Positions 25,336 to 33,007 of a stretch of 64,000 bases of DNA are shown here, piece by piece. The stretch's first letter is position 1. Each line of letters begins with the position of its first letter. This DNA is from DATKWD01 sp963704815. GTDB lineage: Bacteria > Actinomycetota > Acidimicrobiia > Acidimicrobiales > Salinilacustritrichaceae. The translations under genes and the position numbers were made by a program. Below the pieces are notes generated by a model, which was not told where the DNA came from, did no database searches, and was given only the letters and a program-made list of their open reading frames with translations. Location: the NCBI GenBank assembly GCA_963704815.1, contig CAVPHU010000005.1:434001-498000 (forward strand), read 5' to 3'.

Positions 25336-25755
25336 GTGGCAGATGACCAGGTCGAGGCGGCCGGAGGTCTCGTCGTGCGTCAACGACAGGGCCGAGACGA
25401 ACTCCTCGTCGTCCATCGTCCGAAGTACGACGACTGGACCCTTCCCAAGGGCAAGCTCGACCGGGGCGAGAAGGCCAAGGATGCTGCGATCCGCGAGGTG
25501 CTCGAGGAGACCGGCTACCGGTGTACACCGGTCGAACGCATCGCCTCGGTGCGCTACGACCTGGCCGACGGCCGACCCAAGCGGGTCCGCTACTGGTTGA
25601 TGGAGGTCGAGGACGGAAGCTTCGTCGAGAACGACGAGGTCGACGAGATCGATTGGTGGCCGGTCGCCGAGGCGATCGAACGACTCACCTTCAGGCACGA
25701 CCAGGCGCTGGTCGCCGACACGCTGGCCTCCGAGAGCGGGACCCGAGCGGGCTGA
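25336..25755 (+). CDS. Nudix hydrolase (MutT/NudA-like)
   Basis: 139 aa. It hydrolyses a nucleoside diphosphate linked to another group and has a housekeeping or sanitising role. The complete Nudix box runs GKLDRGEKAKDAAIREVLEE followed by TGY, with REVLEE carrying the metal-binding Glu. The substrate-side strand DWTLPKGKLD and the following YDLADGRPKRVRYWLMEVED are typical of the MutT1/NudA group. No C-terminal phosphoglycerate mutase-like domain is attached, unlike mycobacterial MutT1. The leaderless GTG start is supported by TACGGT. The gene is divergent from the patatin gene. Confidence 0.88.
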   Translation: MADDQVEAAGGLVVRQRQGRDELLVVHRPKYDDWTLPKGKLDRGEKAKDAAIREVLEETGYRCTPVERIASVRYDLADGRPKRVRYWLMEVEDGSFVENDEVDEIDWWPVAEAIERLTFRHDQALVADTLASESGTRAG

Positions 25756-25799
25756 CGACCAGCGGCCGGTTTCGTCACACGTTCGTCAAAGAACGGCGG

Positions 25800-26150
25800 T
25801 CAAAGCACTCGCTTGCAGGACCACGGGCCCCAGCCCTGGTCGTCGAACAGCATGCGGGCGTACATGGCGTTCCAGTACGGGTCATAGACCCGCGACCACG
25901 CCTGGCCGGTGCGCCGCTCGAAGTTCGCGCGGTGCACGCTGTTGATCTGGAACAGACCGTGGTTGCCGCCACCGGGGCTGACTGCGCCCGGATTCAGGCC
26001 GCTCTCGCAGTTGGCGACCTTGATGGCACTGTTGGTGTGCTCCTGGAAGAAGAAGCCGATGTGGTCCCTGGGGGTGGCATCGGGCGTGCAGGCGCCGAAG
26101 AGACCGACGGCGGCTGCGATGGCAGCGACGAAGAGTGCGCGTTTGAACAT
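25800..26150 (-). CDS. secreted SLT/Rpf-like lysozyme-fold lipoprotein
   Basis: 116 aa. The lipoprotein signal is MFKRALFVAAIAAAVGLFGAC. The mature domain has KVANCESGLNPGAVSPGGGN with the predicted catalytic Glu, followed by HGLFQINSVHRANFERRTG and WNAMYARMLFDDQGWGPWSC, the layout of soluble lytic transglycosylase and resuscitation-promoting-factor domains. It would cleave peptidoglycan at the cell surface. AAGGAAG 8 nt before the ATG supports the start. A perfect CRP-type palindrome lies about 100 bp upstream, as for rpfA of M. tuberculosis. The tRNA-Ser gene lies further upstream on the same strand. Confidence 0.82.
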   Translation of the reverse strand: MFKRALFVAAIAAAVGLFGACTPDATPRDHIGFFFQEHTNSAIKVANCESGLNPGAVSPGGGNHGLFQINSVHRANFERRTGQAWSRVYDPYWNAMYARMLFDDQGWGPWSCKRVL

Positions 26151-26245
26151 GAGGACACTTCCTTTCGGACACCGCCATCGTTGGGTCGGCGTCGTGGGGG
26201 AGTCACATGATGGTCATGTTGTCACGTAAATGCAACATTTGCCCC

Positions 26246-26261
26246 TGTGATTCGCGTCACA
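26246..26261 (-). promoter_or_regulatory. CRP-family binding site
   Basis: TGTGATTCGCGTCACA is an exact match to the CRP consensus TGTGA-N6-TCACA. It is centred about 103 bp upstream of the SLT/Rpf-like start. A smaller palindrome (ACATGA-CCA-TCATGT) lies between it and the gene. Confidence 0.6.
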
Positions 26262-26287
26262 AGGGTCAGGCGCACCCCCAACACGAC

Positions 26288-26320
26288 GATGAGCGCCCGT
26301 CGGATGGACGAGCGCTCATC
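26288..26320 (-). terminator. hairpin downstream of tRNA-Ser
   Basis: Nine-bp perfect stem (GATGAGCGC / GCGCTCATC) with a 15-nt loop, starting 9 bp past the tRNA 3' end. No U-tract follows, so it is a possible terminator or processing hairpin. Confidence 0.4.
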
Positions 26321-26329
26321 GGCGGTGAG

Positions 26330-26418
26330 CGGAGAGGGTGGGATTTGAACCCACGGACGGGTTGCCCCGTCACTTCCTTAGCAGGGAAGCACCATCGGCC
26401 TGACTCGGTCACCTCTCC
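26330..26418 (-). tRNA. tRNA-Ser(GCT)
   Basis: The minus strand gives a 7-bp acceptor stem (GGAGAGG/CCTCTCC) and an anticodon stem CTTCC/GGAAG with loop CTGCTAA, anticodon GCT. It has a long class II variable arm (TGACGGGGCAACCCGTCC) and T-loop GGTTCAAATCC. It is 89 nt with discriminator G and no encoded CCA. Confidence 0.95.
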
Positions 26419-26451
26419 TCGAAGCGAAGACTGTAGGCGATACCGAGCCGC

Positions 26452-26457
26452 TAGCTT
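26452..26457 (+). promoter_or_regulatory. -10 hexamer TAGCTT of the L,D-transpeptidase gene
   Basis: TAGCTT-N7-ATG with no ribosome-binding site. It supports the ATG at 26465 as a leaderless start. Confidence 0.5.
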
Positions 26458-26464
26458 GACCCGG

Positions 26465-27229
26465 ATGCGTCGTCTGCTGGTGGTCCTGTTCGTCGCCGGC
26501 ACGACGGCGAGCGCCTGCGCCGGTTCGACCGGTGATCAGAGCGCACCGCCGACCACGCCGGTGAGCGCCGAGGCGTCGACCTCCTCGACGTCGGAGGCCC
26601 CGGCACCCGAGCCCGAACCCGACGTCTCGGTCGTGGCGGAGGCCACCACGCCGACGATCGACGTCTACGACCTCCCGGCAGCCGGAACGCCGACCCGCAC
26701 CCTCGACGTCGCCGACGAGATCAGTGGGAAGCTGGTCTTCCTCGCCACCGGCGAGACCTCCGACGACCGGGTCGAGGTGTTCCTGCCCATCCGCCCGAAC
26801 GGCGCGACGGGCTGGGTCGACCGCAGCGACGTGTCGTTGAGCAGCCACGCCTTCCGGATGGAGGTCCTGCTCACCGAGCATCGCCTCAAGGTGTTCGAGG
26901 GCGAGGAGATCGTGCTCGACACCGCCATCGGGGTCGGGACCAACGACACGCCGACACCCGGTGGCGTCTTCTTCATCAAGGAGCTCCTCCGGCCCCCGTC
27001 CCCGACCAGCGCCTACGGAAGCTACGCCTACGGGCTCTCGGGCTTCTCGACGGTCCTCGAGACGTTCAACGGGGGCAACGGCGTGATCGGCATCCACGGC
27101 ACCAACGACCCGTCATCGATCGGATCCGATGTCAGCCACGGCTGCATCCGGCTCGTGAACGAGGACATCGAGACCCTCGTCGAGCAGGTCGGGCTGCCGC
27201 TCGGCACGCCCGTGGCCATTCTCGCCTGA
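26465..27229 (+). CDS. L,D-transpeptidase (YkuD), exported
   Basis: 254 aa. The N-terminal signal peptide MRRLLVVLFVAGTTASAC ends in a lipobox-like SAC. A Thr/Ser/Pro/Glu-rich linker, an SH3-like region (residues of about 65-130, TIDVYDLPAAGTPTRTLDVA to TGWVDRSDVSL) and the YkuD catalytic domain follow. The active site is IGIHGTNDPSSIG then SHGCIRLVNED, with catalytic His and Cys. It forms 3-3 cross-links in peptidoglycan or attaches proteins to it. The C-terminal 117 bp overlap, on the opposite strand, the coding region of the ECF S subunit. Confidence 0.9.
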   Translation: MRRLLVVLFVAGTTASACAGSTGDQSAPPTTPVSAEASTSSTSEAPAPEPEPDVSVVAEATTPTIDVYDLPAAGTPTRTLDVADEISGKLVFLATGETSDDRVEVFLPIRPNGATGWVDRSDVSLSSHAFRMEVLLTEHRLKVFEGEEIVLDTAIGVGTNDTPTPGGVFFIKELLRPPSPTSAYGSYAYGLSGFSTVLETFNGGNGVIGIHGTNDPSSIGSDVSHGCIRLVNEDIETLVEQVGLPLGTPVAILA

Positions 27230-28027
27230 CCGCCCGTCGCCCGACCGCCAATCGTCTCCTGAACGGTCGACGAAGTGGGCCCGCCGTGCGGCTCGACGCA
27301 GGGTCCGCAGCACCACGGGCCCGGCGACCACGACGAGCAGTGCGGTGGTCACGGCGCGACCGATGTCCCAACCGAGCGACGTGGTGAGGCTGAAGACGAC
27401 CAGCCGGCGCAGGTTGTCGACCACCGCGTCGCCGGGAACGAACGACACCGAGGTGTCGTCGCCGAGGGCGAAGGGCCAGAAGGACAGGTTGAGGGCCAGT
27501 CCGTAGAGCAGCCCCGCGGCGGCGCCGTAGGCCGCCAGCATGGCCAGCTCGGCCCGACCGCGCACCCGAAGCGGGAGCAGGCCCGCTCCGGCAGCCACCC
27601 ACGACGCGGCGAGCATCTGATAGGGCAGCCACGGTCCGACGCCGCCGGTCAGCAAGGCCGACGACAACAGCGCCGTGTTGCCGAGCACGAACCCGAATCC
27701 GGGGCCGAAGACCCGCCCGGAGAGCACGAGGAGGAAGAACACGGTCTCGAGTCCGGCCGTTCCCGCTCCGAGGGGCCGGATCGCGGCGCCCATCGCGGAC
27801 AGGATGCCCAGCATGGCCACCGTTCGGGCATCGAGGCCACCGTCGGCCACCTCGGCAAGTGTGACCGCGAGCACGGCGAGCAGCAGCCCGGCGAAGTAGA
27901 TCGGCGCATTGCGATCCTGCTCGAAGCTCCACGAGGCATCGACCAGCAGCGGCCACCCGAAGGCCACCAGACCGGCCGACGACGCGAGCACCAGTGCCGC
28001 CACGGTGCGGGGGCGAATCGAGATCAC
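27113..28027 (-). CDS. ECF transporter S component (probable cobalamin-specific, CbrT-like)
   Basis: 304 aa with about six TM helices in the first 245 residues: VAALVLASSAGLVAFGWPLL, IYFAGLLLAVLAVTLAEV, GLETVFFLLVLSGRVFGPGF, WVAAGAGLLP, LAAYGAAAGLLYGLALNLSF and ALLVVVAGPVVLRTL. This is the S-component layout. The GPGFGFVLGNTALLSSALLT stretch is typical of actinobacterial S subunits next to A-A' and T genes. The GTG at 28027 overlaps the ATPase stop by 4 bp. Membership of a B12-riboswitch operon suggests cobalamin as substrate. The polar C-terminal tail of about 55 residues is encoded antisense to the L,D-transpeptidase gene. Confidence 0.8.
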   Translation of the reverse strand: MISIRPRTVAALVLASSAGLVAFGWPLLVDASWSFEQDRNAPIYFAGLLLAVLAVTLAEVADGGLDARTVAMLGILSAMGAAIRPLGAGTAGLETVFFLLVLSGRVFGPGFGFVLGNTALLSSALLTGGVGPWLPYQMLAASWVAAGAGLLPLRVRGRAELAMLAAYGAAAGLLYGLALNLSFWPFALGDDTSVSFVPGDAVVDNLRRLVVFSLTTSLGWDIGRAVTTALLVVVAGPVVLRTLRRAARRAHFVDRSGDDWRSGDGRSGENGHGRAERQPDLLDEGLDVLVHEPDAAVADIGSDR

Positions 28028-29640
28028 GATCGCTCCCGATCGCGTGCCGCCGCCACGTCCGCGACCGTGAGCAGCCGATGAGGTGCCATCACCTTGGCCA
28101 CTTGCGGCGCGAACATCGGTGAGGCCGACAGGACCTCGACGGTCGGTCCGTCGGTGACGATCTCGCCGTCGGCCATCACGGTCACCCGGTCGGCGAACTG
28201 CGCGGCGAACTCCACGTCGTGGGTCGCCACCACGATCGCGTGCGAGTCGCCCGCGATCAGCTCCGACAGCAGCGCGGCGAGCTCGTCCTTGGCGAGGTGA
28301 TCGAGCCCGCGCGTGGGCTCGTCGAGGAACACGACCTCGGGTGCGGACGTGAGCACGATGGCGAGCACCAGCGCCAGCCGCTGGCCTTCCGACAGATCCC
28401 GCGGGTGGGCATCGGCGCGTACCCCGCCCACGAACCGATCGACCAACCGCCGGCACGTCCCAGGCTCCGCCGAGCTCTCGAGGTCGGCCTGTCGGCACTC
28501 GGCAGCCACGGTGTCGAGGTAGAGCAGGTCGGCCGGTTCCTGGGGCACGAGCCCGACCCGTTGCCGTCGCTCGGCGGCGGGCAACGATCTCGGGTCCGTC
28601 CCGTCGACGGCCACCGTCCCGGCCGCCCGCTCCTGGCTTCCCTGCAGGGCCCACAACAGCGACGACTTGCCCGAGCCGTTTCGGCCCATCAGCGCAACCT
28701 GCTCGCCCTCGATCAGGGCCAGGTCGATGCCGTTGACGGCACGGTGCGAACCGTGGGTGACCACGATGCCGCGTGCGTCGAGGACGGTTCGGCCCGGCCG
28801 GCCGCCCGGCGAGTGCGGGCCCGGTGCGTCGGCACCGACCCGGGTCCGCAGATCGACGGCTCGGCGACGGGCCTCACGGATCGAGACCGGGACGGGCGAC
28901 CAACCCTCGAGACGACCGAGCTGGACGACGGGAGGCGCCAGCGGCGACCGGGCCAGCATGGTCGCCGGATCGCCGATGCCGGCCGAGCCGGCGTCGAGCA
29001 GCAGCACGCGATCGGCATACGACACCACCCGCTCCAGCCGGTGCTCGGCCATCAGGACCGTCATCCCGAGGTCGTGGACCAACCGATGGACCGCGGCCAG
29101 CACGTCCTCAGCCGCACCGGGATCGAGCGCCGAGGTCGGCTCGTCGAGGACCAGGATCCTCGGGTTGGCGGTGAGTGCGGCGCCGATCGCCACCCGCTGG
29201 GCCTCGCCGCCCGACAGCGATGCCACCGGACGGTTCCGCAACGGAGCGAGTCCGAGGAGGTCGAGTGTCTCCTCGACCCGGCGGCGCATCACCTCGGCCG
29301 GCAGGCCCATCGACTCCATGGAGTACGCCAGCTCCTCCTCGACCTCGCCGGCGACGAAGCCACTCGAGGGATCCTGGACCACGAACCCGACCACGTCGGC
29401 CAGATCCCTGGGGCGGTGTTCGGCGGTGGATCGTCCGTCGACGGTGACCGACCCGGCCACCGTCCCCCCGGTGAAGTGGGGCACGAGCCCGTTGACCGTT
29501 CGCAGCAGGGTCGTCTTGCCCGACCCCGTCGGCCCGACGACGACGCACAGCTCGCCCTCGTCGATCGTGAGGTCGACGTGGGTGAGCACGGCCGCGTCGT
29601 CACCGTCGTAGGTCACGGTCACGTCGTCGAAGTCGATCAT
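28024..29640 (-). CDS. ECF transporter fused A-A' ATPase
   Basis: 538 aa with two ABC ATPase domains in one chain, energising vitamin uptake. Domain 1 (1-230) has Walker A GPTGSGKTTLLRTV, Q-loop FVVQDP, signature LSGGEAQRV and Walker B ILVLDEPTSALDP. Domain 2 (about 290-520) has GRNGSGKSSLLWAL, GLVPQEP, signature LSEGQRLALV (divergent from LSGGQ) and VVFLDEPTRGLDH. The unequal signatures suggest asymmetric nucleotide sites. It overlaps the T gene upstream (ATGA at 29637-29640) and the S gene downstream (GTGA) by 4 bp each. Confidence 0.9.
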   Translation of the reverse strand: MIDFDDVTVTYDGDDAAVLTHVDLTIDEGELCVVVGPTGSGKTTLLRTVNGLVPHFTGGTVAGSVTVDGRSTAEHRPRDLADVVGFVVQDPSSGFVAGEVEEELAYSMESMGLPAEVMRRRVEETLDLLGLAPLRNRPVASLSGGEAQRVAIGAALTANPRILVLDEPTSALDPGAAEDVLAAVHRLVHDLGMTVLMAEHRLERVVSYADRVLLLDAGSAGIGDPATMLARSPLAPPVVQLGRLEGWSPVPVSIREARRRAVDLRTRVGADAPGPHSPGGRPGRTVLDARGIVVTHGSHRAVNGIDLALIEGEQVALMGRNGSGKSSLLWALQGSQERAAGTVAVDGTDPRSLPAAERRQRVGLVPQEPADLLYLDTVAAECRQADLESSAEPGTCRRLVDRFVGGVRADAHPRDLSEGQRLALVLAIVLTSAPEVVFLDEPTRGLDHLAKDELAALLSELIAGDSHAIVVATHDVEFAAQFADRVTVMADGEIVTDGPTVEVLSASPMFAPQVAKVMAPHRLLTVADVAAARDRERS

Positions 29641-30716
29641 GCGGGCACCTCGGTTCGAGCCACGAGGGTCGGCGTCAGCGCCAGCAGCACGCCGATGGCG
29701 GCGGCCAGCGGCAGCTCGGGAACCGTCAGCGGAGCGAAGTCCGGGATCAGCTCGCCGGCCCCCGTCCGCTCGGCGACGATCACCCCGATCACGGCGGCGA
29801 GGCCGCTGAGGGCGATGACCGTCTCGCGCACCCCCCAGTGGTCAGGCCGGTAGCGGGTGCGGGGCACGCGACGCGACCCGACGGCCAGCCCTGCGAATCC
29901 CAGCGTCGCGCCGGCGAGCAACACCGGGAGGCCGAGGCCATCGGGGGCGGTCGTGTCGAGCGAGCCGTAGGCGCCGAGCGCGAGGCCGGCCAGCCCGCCG
30001 AGGAGCAACGCACCGGTCAGCCGCCGCTGGGCCTGCGACACGAGATCCATCCGCCCGTAGCCGCGGCTGTCCATGGTCGCGGCCAGCGACAACGACCGGT
30101 CGAACGCGTCCTCGATGACCGGAACGAGCAACGAGGTGAACCGGGCGAGACCGCGCTGGGTCACGCCGCGGAGCTGGCGGGCCCGCCGGATCCGGGTGGC
30201 GCTCATCACCAGCTGCGGGGCGGTCGTGAGGGCCACCACGATGGCCACCGTGACCTCCGAGAGGGCGGCCGGGAGTGACCGCAAGAGTCGGCGGGGATCG
30301 GCCAGCGCATTCGCGGCCCCGACACACGCGAGCAGGACACCGAGCCGCAGACCGTCGACGGCGGCATTGACGACCCCCTCGAGCGACACCGCTCCGCCGA
30401 GCCGGACGCCTGCGGCCCAGGCCGGCAGCGGCACCTCGGGCAGGCGAAACAGGATGGTCGGTCCGGCCACGCCGCCCAACAGGATGTGGAACAGCACCCG
30501 GATGACCAGGACCACGCAGGCGAGGCGCAGGAACGCACCGTAGGAGGTCGCCCAGGGCGACGGCGTCCGGCAGGTCATCACGACGTAGCCCGCGACCGCC
30601 GCGATGAGCGACAACAGCAGTGCGTTGGTGGTGCGGGTTGCCGTCGCACCGAGCGCCAGGGCCCAGATCCACCACGCGCCCGCATGGACGCGACGGATCG
30701 GAGGGTTGGTGATCAC
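29637..30716 (-). CDS. ECF transporter T component
   Basis: 359 aa membrane scaffold linking the S subunit to the ATPases. It has several TM helices (WIWALALGATATRTTNALLL, LACVVLVIRVLFHILLGGVA, LTGALLLGGLAGLALGAYG, VIALSGLAAVIGVIVAE). The cytosolic coupling region has RIRRARQLRGVTQRGLARF and SLAATMDSRGYGR, the EcfT-type coupling helices with their conserved Arg motifs. The GTG at 30716 overlaps the stop of the DUF4430-like gene by 4 bp (GTGA). An in-frame ATG at 30743 would overlap that gene further. All four downstream operon genes are spaced for translational coupling. Confidence 0.88.
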   Translation of the reverse strand: MITNPPIRRVHAGAWWIWALALGATATRTTNALLLSLIAAVAGYVVMTCRTPSPWATSYGAFLRLACVVLVIRVLFHILLGGVAGPTILFRLPEVPLPAWAAGVRLGGAVSLEGVVNAAVDGLRLGVLLACVGAANALADPRRLLRSLPAALSEVTVAIVVALTTAPQLVMSATRIRRARQLRGVTQRGLARFTSLLVPVIEDAFDRSLSLAATMDSRGYGRMDLVSQAQRRLTGALLLGGLAGLALGAYGSLDTTAPDGLGLPVLLAGATLGFAGLAVGSRRVPRTRYRPDHWGVRETVIALSGLAAVIGVIVAERTGAGELIPDFAPLTVPELPLAAAIGVLLALTPTLVARTEVPA

Positions 30717-31558
30717 CCGGTCCGCCGTCGGCGGAACTCCCATGCTGCCGCCGCGAGCACCACGGTCACGAGGGCGAGACCGAGCAGGGCCGCCGGACCG
30801 CTCCCGCTGCTCGACGCCGGTTGCGCGGCCAACTCGGCGCTCGGTTCGGCCGCCGCCGTCGCCGTGCCGCTGGTGCTGGTGCTGGGTCCAGGCAGGCTCG
30901 GGGTGCTGGTGCTCGGCGTCGAGGTCGAGGTCTCGGCGGGAGCATCGGCCACCGGTTCGCCGGACGCGTCGGTCGGCGTCGGCCGCGGTGTGGGCGCGAC
31001 ACCGGGCGACGCCGGTGTGGGGGTCGGGGCCGCCTCCGCGGGCGTCGGGGTCGGGGCGGGAGGTGGAGGCGCTGGGGGTGGCACGGTCGTGGGGGTCGAC
31101 GTCGACGGCGGGGTCACGGACGGCGGCAGATCGGCACCGAACGCCCATCCCTCGACCGTGCCGGGCGCAGGACGCCGACTCCCTGCGCCCTGGGTGGCAT
31201 AGGTCCAGGCCCCGCCCGCAGGCGCGTGCCAGTAAGACCAGTACGCGTCCGCCGGCGCCCCGTTGCACGGGTTCGGCTTGGCGGCGATGGTGCAGACCAT
31301 GCCGGGGAACCCGGGGCGGAATCCGTACCCGAACCCGGCCCTGCCCAGCGCGTCCAACCCGCTCGACGGGCTGCCCGACGCACACCGCACCGAGGCGCCG
31401 CCGCCGAGCACGCCGAAGTCGACCACCACCGTCACCTCGTCGGGACCACACCCGGCCGCACGATCCGCGGTCGGCCCGGCATGAACCGCAGGCGCTCCTG
31501 CCAGCAGGCCGACGACGGCAGCCAGCGAGACGAGCAGGAAGCGGGTCCGGCGGCTCAT
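30713..31558 (-). CDS. secreted DUF4430-like (transcobalamin beta-domain-like) membrane-anchored protein
   Basis: 281 aa. The signal peptide RFLLVSLAAVVGLLAGAPAV ends near AHA. The globular domain at about 35-145 reads VTVVVDFGVLGGGASVRCAS, SGLDALGRAGFGYGFRPGFP and PADAYWSYWHAPAGGAWTY, ending APGTVEGWAFG. This is the DUF4430-type fold shared with the transcobalamin C-terminal domain and seen in actinobacterial SCO2322-like proteins. A long Pro/Thr/Ser stalk leads to a C-terminal TM helix (LLGLALVTVVLAAAAWEF) with an RRRRTG tail. It starts 1 nt after the toroid gene stop. I infer it binds or presents the corrinoid to the ECF transporter. Confidence 0.75.
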   Translation of the reverse strand: MSRRTRFLLVSLAAVVGLLAGAPAVHAGPTADRAAGCGPDEVTVVVDFGVLGGGASVRCASGSPSSGLDALGRAGFGYGFRPGFPGMVCTIAAKPNPCNGAPADAYWSYWHAPAGGAWTYATQGAGSRRPAPGTVEGWAFGADLPPSVTPPSTSTPTTVPPPAPPPPAPTPTPAEAAPTPTPASPGVAPTPRPTPTDASGEPVADAPAETSTSTPSTSTPSLPGPSTSTSGTATAAAEPSAELAAQPASSSGSGPAALLGLALVTVVLAAAAWEFRRRRTG

Positions 31559-31559
31559 G

Positions 31560-32786
31560 TCAGCCCGTGAAGGTCGGGTTGGCGCTCACGGGCACCGCAG
31601 CCTGGGTCTGCTGCGAACTGCCGAGCACGACAACGCCAGTGGTCGAGGTCGAGGTCGCGGTCGTCGAGGTCGCGGTCGTCGAGGTCGTGCTGGTCGAAGA
31701 CGAGCTCGACGACGACGCTGCGACGCACTCGAATCGAGGAACCTCGGGCGAGGCTCCGGCCGACGAGACCGTTGCGTAGCCGACGCCGGTCAGGCCGAGG
31801 ATCGCCTGAGCCGTGGCCCGGGGCGCCGTGCCGGGATCGAAGCCTGCGGCGTCGAACGCCACGGCACCGCGTTGCTCGGAGGCGGCGCAGTCGACCTGCT
31901 GCGCCTCGAGGAACGCCACGCCGGCGTCGGCGATCGATCCCTCGTCCGCCACCCGGAGCGCCTGGACGGCGAGTCCGGTGCTGTTGGCGTTGGGGGTCTC
32001 GACCGCGTCGGTGCCGAAGCCGCCGTTGCCGGCCTGCACGCTCGCGAGGTAGGCGATCACCCCGACGATCTCGTCGGTGTCATCGGCTCGGCCGGCGGCG
32101 AGCAGCGCCTGGAGGGCGTAGGCCGAGGTGTCGACCCCGCTCACACACGACCCCGCGGCAGGGGCAAGGGTGAGCGAGAAGCCGCCGTCGTCGCACTGGC
32201 TCTGCAGCAACAGATCGATCGATGCGTCGCTGGGGGCAGCCGACGGCTGTCGCACCAGCACGATGACGGCCAGCGACTGCCCGATGCTGTTGGAGAAGTC
32301 GCCGAAGCCGGACACGTCGGTGAACCGACCATCGGGCTGCTCCTGCGAGGCCAGCCGGGCGATCAGGTCGACCGAACCCTCACCCCACGAGGTCGGGTCG
32401 AGCCCCCTCACCTGGGCCAGCAAGCTGAGCTTCGCCAGCGCCCCGGCGTAGGACTCGGTCGTTCCGTCGCCGACGTAGAGGTCGGTCGTGGCCGAGGTCT
32501 CGAGCCAGGCGGTGGCGCCGGCGGCGAATCCGTCGACGGCTCCCGCTGCGGCGAAGGCGATGACCGCGTCGATGGTGAGGCCCGGGTCGTCGAAGCGGTC
32601 GGAGCCGAACGCGACCTGGAGGCGCTCGCCATCGACGAGTTGATCGGACAACCACGACGCCGCGACCTCCGCCCGACCCGCACCAGCCGGATCGGTCTGG
32701 GCCGCGGCGGGCACGCTGATGGTGGCCGCGACCACCGCGACGATGGCTGCGGCTCCTGCGAGCAGCAGTCCGATGGGACGTGACAT
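31560..32786 (-). CDS. secreted alpha/alpha-toroid protein (prenyltransferase/squalene-oxidase fold, transcobalamin alpha-domain-like)
   Basis: 408 aa. The signal peptide is MSRPIGLLLAGAAAIVAVVA ending near PAAAQ. Residues of about 40-345 contain helical-hairpin repeats with QEQPDGRFTDVSGFGDFSNS, QCDDGGFSLTL, SAYALQALLAAGRADDTDEI, VQAGNGGFGTDAVETPNANS and GLAVQALRVADEGSI. These are the QxxDGGF/NGGF turns of alpha6-alpha6 toroids such as intrinsic factor and terpene cyclases. No catalytic DxDD motif is seen and the protein is exported, so enzyme activity is unlikely. A Ser/Thr tail ends the protein. GGAGG 6 nt before the ATG, with a B12 riboswitch upstream, supports corrinoid capture. Confidence 0.8.
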   Translation of the reverse strand: MSRPIGLLLAGAAAIVAVVAATISVPAAAQTDPAGAGRAEVAASWLSDQLVDGERLQVAFGSDRFDDPGLTIDAVIAFAAAGAVDGFAAGATAWLETSATTDLYVGDGTTESYAGALAKLSLLAQVRGLDPTSWGEGSVDLIARLASQEQPDGRFTDVSGFGDFSNSIGQSLAVIVLVRQPSAAPSDASIDLLLQSQCDDGGFSLTLAPAAGSCVSGVDTSAYALQALLAAGRADDTDEIVGVIAYLASVQAGNGGFGTDAVETPNANSTGLAVQALRVADEGSIADAGVAFLEAQQVDCAASEQRGAVAFDAAGFDPGTAPRATAQAILGLTGVGYATVSSAGASPEVPRFECVAASSSSSSSTSTTSTTATSTTATSTSTTGVVVLGSSQQTQAAVPVSANPTFTG

Positions 32787-32827
32787 GGGATCCTCCCCAG
32801 GAGTATCTCGCTCCCGATGATCGAGGG

Positions 32828-32969
32828 GACGGTGAGTGAGTCTCCTGACTCCCGGATCGTCGCTCCCCGACCCCTTCCGGCCGATGCCGTGGGATGTCGT
32901 CGGGTTGCTCCCCGGTCACAGTGGCGGAACCGTCCCGGATTCACACCGGGTTCCTCTTCCACAACCGTC
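32828..32969 (-). promoter_or_regulatory. cobalamin riboswitch
   Basis: Minus-strand leader with the B12 box GGGAGTCAGGAGACT and the core GGTGTGAATCCGGGACGG followed by TTCCGCCACTGTGACC, the most conserved parts of the AdoCbl riboswitch. Closing stem P1 is GACGGT (32969-32964) with ACCGTC (32833-32828). It ends about 40 nt before the toroid gene ATG, so it can mask the Shine-Dalgarno sequence when B12 is bound. Confidence 0.92.
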
Positions 32970-32990
32970 CGATTCGTTTGTGAACTGCCG

Positions 32991-33000
32991 ACCGTACACT
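32991..33000. promoter_or_regulatory. overlapping divergent -10 elements (B12 operon / pyk)
   Basis: In ACCGTACACT the plus strand reads TACACT (32995-33000), 7 nt before the pyk GTG. The minus strand reads TACGGT (32996-32991) and would start transcription just before riboswitch stem P1. The two hexamers share a TA step. Confidence 0.5.
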
Positions 33001-33007
33001 CGACGAC

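Noticed and set aside
26151..26245. c-di-AMP (ydaO-type) riboswitch before the SLT/Rpf-like gene, as found for many rpf genes
   Set aside because: I could not find the conserved ydaO core motifs in the leader; only short palindromes and the CRP site are visible.
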